Below are positions 60,744 through 64,000 of a DNA stretch of 64,000 nucleotides, in pieces. The stretch is from Owenia fusiformis (Eukaryota; Annelida; Polychaeta; Sabellida; Oweniidae). The notes beneath the pieces are model-generated. The model did not search any database. It saw nothing but the letters and a program-made list of their open reading frames with translations, and had not been told where the DNA came from. The DNA lies in the NCBI GenBank assembly GCA_903813345.2, contig CAIIXF020000010.1, positions 9,106,349 to 9,170,348 of the forward strand, read 5' to 3'. The translations under genes and the position numbers were made by a program. The first letter of the stretch is position 1, and every line of letters begins with the position of its first letter.

Positions 60744-63700
60744 ATGTTGTCTGTACATACTGAAGTCATCTTTGCTCTCGGGAGCCTGTTTGTGGGCAAT
60801 ATAGAGGAATCCTATACTGGATAAGGCACTGATTAGAAATATCACATCAAACCATCTGTGGTAAAAGTTGAACTGTAAATCACCCAGGACCTCAGTTATA
60901 ATCATCCTGAAATAAAAAGTAGTTCACCGCATAAAAAAGTTTGCCGCATAGAAAACACAAATGGTGTGTAAGGGGTGGCCAGAAGAAAAACATGATATCT
61001 GTAACTATGCTAATCTAACTGCAAAATCACCAAAAGGCCAGATAACTGTCAGGCCCGTAGCCAGAATTTTCCAAGGGGGGGTCACTTTTCCCAAAAATTC
61101 TAGGGGGGGTTCACTTTGGCAAATTTGGCCAAAAATCACTCAAGAAATAGTCAGAATGGTGAAAAACTGCATGATTTTGAAAGAAATTTTGGCCAGGGGG
61201 GGGTTCACCCGAACCCCCCTCCCTGGCTACGGGCCTGACTGTTTTTACCTGGCGAACCTTCATTAATACATATATTATGCTTATTTACCTGTATTCTGAT
61301 GGCATGTTCATCCTCATTAAAAGCACCGAAGACAAGAAATACATCCCCTGCAAGCAAAAAATATAAACTAATTAGAATAAAACTGTATGTGAATAGCTTT
61401 CTAAAGTTAACGGATTGAAATGTTTCACACATTCAGTCATATAATCGTTTGTATCTGCATTGATTCCATTTTAGTAAATTAATTCTTTGTGTAGAGATGA
61501 GAGGCCAAAGGAGTTTTGGGAATATATTGAAGCTGGATTTTAGAGTGTTTGTTTATACATTGTACCATTAGATTGTGGGGATCCTTGAATGGACATTAAG
61601 AAGTCATGAGTTTCTTATAAACATGAACAGATATAATTGTTATTAAGACTGTATACAGACATGTATTTTTGCCTCTTCAGAGATTTCACTAGGTTTTAAT
61701 TAAAAAGTTTAAAATTATAATTTTACCCAATTAATGCATGCATGTCCTCATACTGTACTTACCATAATCTGGGCAATGGCTAGAACTATCACATTGGAGG
61801 ATTTACTACTCGCTATAGCATAGAAGAACTGAAATAAACACACCATAAATAAGTCTGTTCTTCATGTAACACCAACTTTTGAGGGTACAAAATCAGAAAC
61901 TTCAGAATCTTCAGATTATAAACAAAAGAAAAATGCTTTAATGTTTTTAAGTAAACTCTAAGGTCTTCAAGGATATATGAAAACAATGAGTGAATAAAAC
62001 AACTCAAAGGTTCTCAATAATGAATACAATAACAAATTCTCAAATCTGTAGGAAATTACACTGCAAGTGACTTAGAAGTATTTGTGAAATAAATTAATCA
62101 AATAAATGAAGCAGAGTTTGGTACCTTTGTGAGTGTGATGAGCAGGCCTCGTATAGATGTCACTACTATTATACCAACAGCCCAGAAAGATATATGCTGT
62201 GACCAGAACTTCACCTGAAAAGATTTAGATTTGGATAGAACTGCATATGAAGCCATGGAAAGTAAATATATTCATCAGTTTAAACTGTACAGGAGTCAAT
62301 TGTTGAATAGAATATATTATGCATAAAAAACTGTCCAAGAAGTGTTGGTGTTAGTCCCCCTTACCTTTCCAAAACATTTATTTGGATTTAATGATATGAT
62401 ATGATGTATAACATCTTCATGCATTTGAATTCTGATATTGCAACTATAGATAATTAGGCTCTTGTATTCTTACATCAAACTGTATTCCTAGGTAGTCCAC
62501 TGAGATCATGATTCCTCGAGTGATCGGATCAATCTTCCCCACTCTGTCAAACACAATATTAATTGTCGACTGGAACAAAATACAATATATTGTAAGAGTA
62601 CTTGAAATTTGGAATGCTAATAATTGTAAACTGAAATTACAAAACTGGATTTCCCTTTTAAGTAATCTTGCTTTTTTGCTCTAAGGAAAAATTACATGGG
62701 AAAATTTCATTTTCATTACAGTTTTTGTACATGACACATGTTCATGTGAATAAATACAAAAATAAGCAAAAATTTGAAAAGTATATTTAAATTTTCAATA
62801 TGATATTGCACAGTTGTATATCTGTTGTATATGTCTGTGACCTTTGAATTAACTCTTAGCAGTCTAAACTAAATCCCAGTATTTCCTGCCCTGGTCTGAG
62901 CAAAATGGACAATGTGACCAAAGTAACCATTAGATTTTAAATTTTAGGCTACAGTTGGGGACAAAAATAAATGGCAGGTCGATTTTCGATCACCATTTCC
63001 TAATTATGGTGGTCTGAAAGCCCATAATTTCCAATATTGTCTAGATACATATCCCTTAAAATTTGTATATTTTACATTTTGTATAATCTCATCCACTGAT
63101 TTATGGCCTCTTGTAAATTCTCTTATTTTTAACATGGGAAATCCTCACTTCAGCAAATCCACCTGTCATTTATTTATGTCCCCAACTGTACAAAACAATA
63201 TATGGGCATCAAGTGTTGGGTATGTATTATCAACACAATGCATATTTTTTGTTTCTAAATGAACTTTAGCATAACCCCAAGTACCCAAAGTGCGACTTAT
63301 CTCATTGGCAGACCCCAGGGAATGTCTGATTTTGCGAAGTAACTCATCGTCAGACTGCTAAGAGTTAATATAATAGCTCATCGACAGATTTTACATAACA
63401 ACTTACAATAAATATTTTCCATATGCAGTAAACAGAGAAGAAATATCCAAGAATATTGAAGTATTTTCCTTTGAATGTTTTTCCTAACTCTATCCTCTCC
63501 TGGAAGAAAATACACAAAATATATAAGAGATGACATCTATACTGGCTCCTACACATTAATCTCTATAGCAAAAGACATATTTACATGAGACTTCGAGTGA
63601 TAAATACAGTAAAACCTTAAGTGAAACACCTTTGGTACATCTGAAAAGTGTTCAACTTGGGAGGTGTCCCACTTATAGAGGTTCATTTAACATTAATCAG

Positions 63701-64000
63701 TGGTTCTTTGAACTCTGAGAAGTGTTCCACTAACAGAGTTGTTCCACTTGGGAGGTGTTCCACTTTACAGGTTTCACAGTACTGCATTATATACATCATT
63801 CTTAAAAACTTACTATTTGTTAAAATCTTCATAATTTGAAACTTGCTTAGTTTCACTCAATGAAAAATAAAATGTTGAACTAGATGCTGGATTTATGTTC
63901 ACTTATAATGGATGGCCAATATGATTTTGAATATGGAAACCCCTGCCCACTACAAGAGAAACATCACAGTGGAATCTCAATAACATACTCTTGTGTTCTG
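60741..64000 (-). CDS. Golgi pH regulator (GPHR/GPR89), 3' part: last seven exons, 193 aa seen
   Basis: Exons in transcript order: 64000-63989 (partial, cut by the window), 63499-63407, 62569-62474, 62214-62125, 61828-61763, 61347-61289, 60906-60741 (TGA). Splice sites are GT-AG and the 582 nt keep one frame. GPHR is a multi-pass Golgi membrane protein, reported as an anion channel that supports Golgi acidification. Family-typical stretches are [67 protein letters not shown] and [15 protein letters not shown], in the known order. They cover the C-terminal transmembrane helices. The tail after the last helix is short ([17 protein letters not shown]). The N-terminal half lies outside the window. 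The 12-base first piece rests only on splice phase and weak similarity, while the rest is very secure. Confidence 0.95.
61050..61238. mobile_element. Short element with CAGGCCCGTAGCCAG inverted ends, GPHR last intron
   Basis: GTCAGGCCCGTAGCCAGAAT at the left is mirrored by CTGGCTACGGGCCTGAC at the right. Three GGGGGG(G)TTCAC words lie inside. It is a 190-bp MITE-like repeat, just 5' of the last GPHR coding exon but outside the splice sites. A partial relative is at 36160-36330. Confidence 0.85.
63605..63782. mobile_element. MITE TACAGTAAAACCT ... AGGTTTCACAGTA, GPHR intron
   Basis: Terminal inverted repeats of 13 bp start and end the element. The interior repeats AAGTGTTCCACTTGGGAGGT- and GGTGTTCCACTT-type words. 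TA at both ends suggests a Tc1/mariner-like non-autonomous element. Confidence 0.7.

Noticed and set aside
60442-60744. 100-residue frame of [12 protein letters not shown] repeats
   Set aside because: It is an out-of-frame reading of the 36-bp array in the GPHR 3' UTR. A 36-base unit keeps any open frame open.
1-64000. CRISPR array, bacterial operon or integrated virus
   Set aside because: Tandem arrays here have contiguous units without unique spacers. Genes are spliced and eukaryotic, and no viral or phage protein was recognised.
1-64000. tRNA, rRNA or snRNA genes
   Set aside because: I noticed no cloverleaf-type or rRNA-like sequence by eye. A covariance-model scan (for example tRNAscan-SE or Infernal) was not possible, so small RNA genes cannot be excluded.

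Overview
The window looks like AT-rich, intron-rich nuclear DNA of an invertebrate animal. About 80% of it is intergenic or intronic, and it is crowded with short inverted-repeat (MITE or foldback) elements and minisatellites. All splice sites I could place are GT-AG. A complete hemerythrin gene points to a lophotrochozoan, most likely an annelid or a relative such as a brachiopod or phoronid. That is an inference from the family's distribution. The species cannot be fixed from sequence alone.

Four genes can be supported. (1) Plus strand, 13416-22682: a complete 13-exon DEG/ENaC sodium channel (567 aa). (2) Minus strand, 29486-26803: a complete 4-exon hemerythrin (123 aa) with all seven iron ligands and a well placed TATA box. 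(3) Minus strand, 54664-42738: a complete 13-exon laccase-like multicopper oxidase (797 aa) with a signal peptide, four intact copper motifs, and a C-terminal membrane anchor with a short cytoplasmic tail. (4) Minus strand, 64000-60741: the last seven exons (one cut by the window edge) of a Golgi pH regulator (GPHR/GPR89). I joined exons by checking that the phase carried through every junction. Each of the three complete models closes in frame from ATG to stop.

Layout: 1-13.4 kb is gene-free, with several foldback elements and a decayed non-LTR retrotransposon fragment. 13.4-22.7 kb is the channel gene. 22.7-26.8 kb is repeat-rich intergenic DNA. 26.8-29.6 kb is hemerythrin. 29.6-42.7 kb is gene-free and includes a roughly 860-bp near-perfect palindrome and two adjacent 0.8-1.0 kb inverted-repeat elements. 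42.7-54.7 kb is the oxidase, whose first intron holds a 1.9-kb transposon with 29-bp perfect terminal repeats and a 5-bp target duplication. 54.7-60.7 kb is mostly featureless and ends in two tandem arrays. 60.7-64 kb is the 3' part of GPHR.

The genes form no operon and no obvious single pathway. Hemerythrin (di-iron oxygen binding) and a membrane-anchored multicopper oxidase (possible ferroxidase or phenoloxidase) are neighbours on one strand. An iron or oxygen link between them is only speculation. I found no clear new multi-gene system. The most distinctive observations are the predicted proteolytic site and N-glycosylation-rich insertion just before TM2 of the channel, its altered N-terminal gating motif, the membrane-anchored laccase with a tyrosine sorting motif, and a minisatellite whose units begin at the GPHR stop codon.
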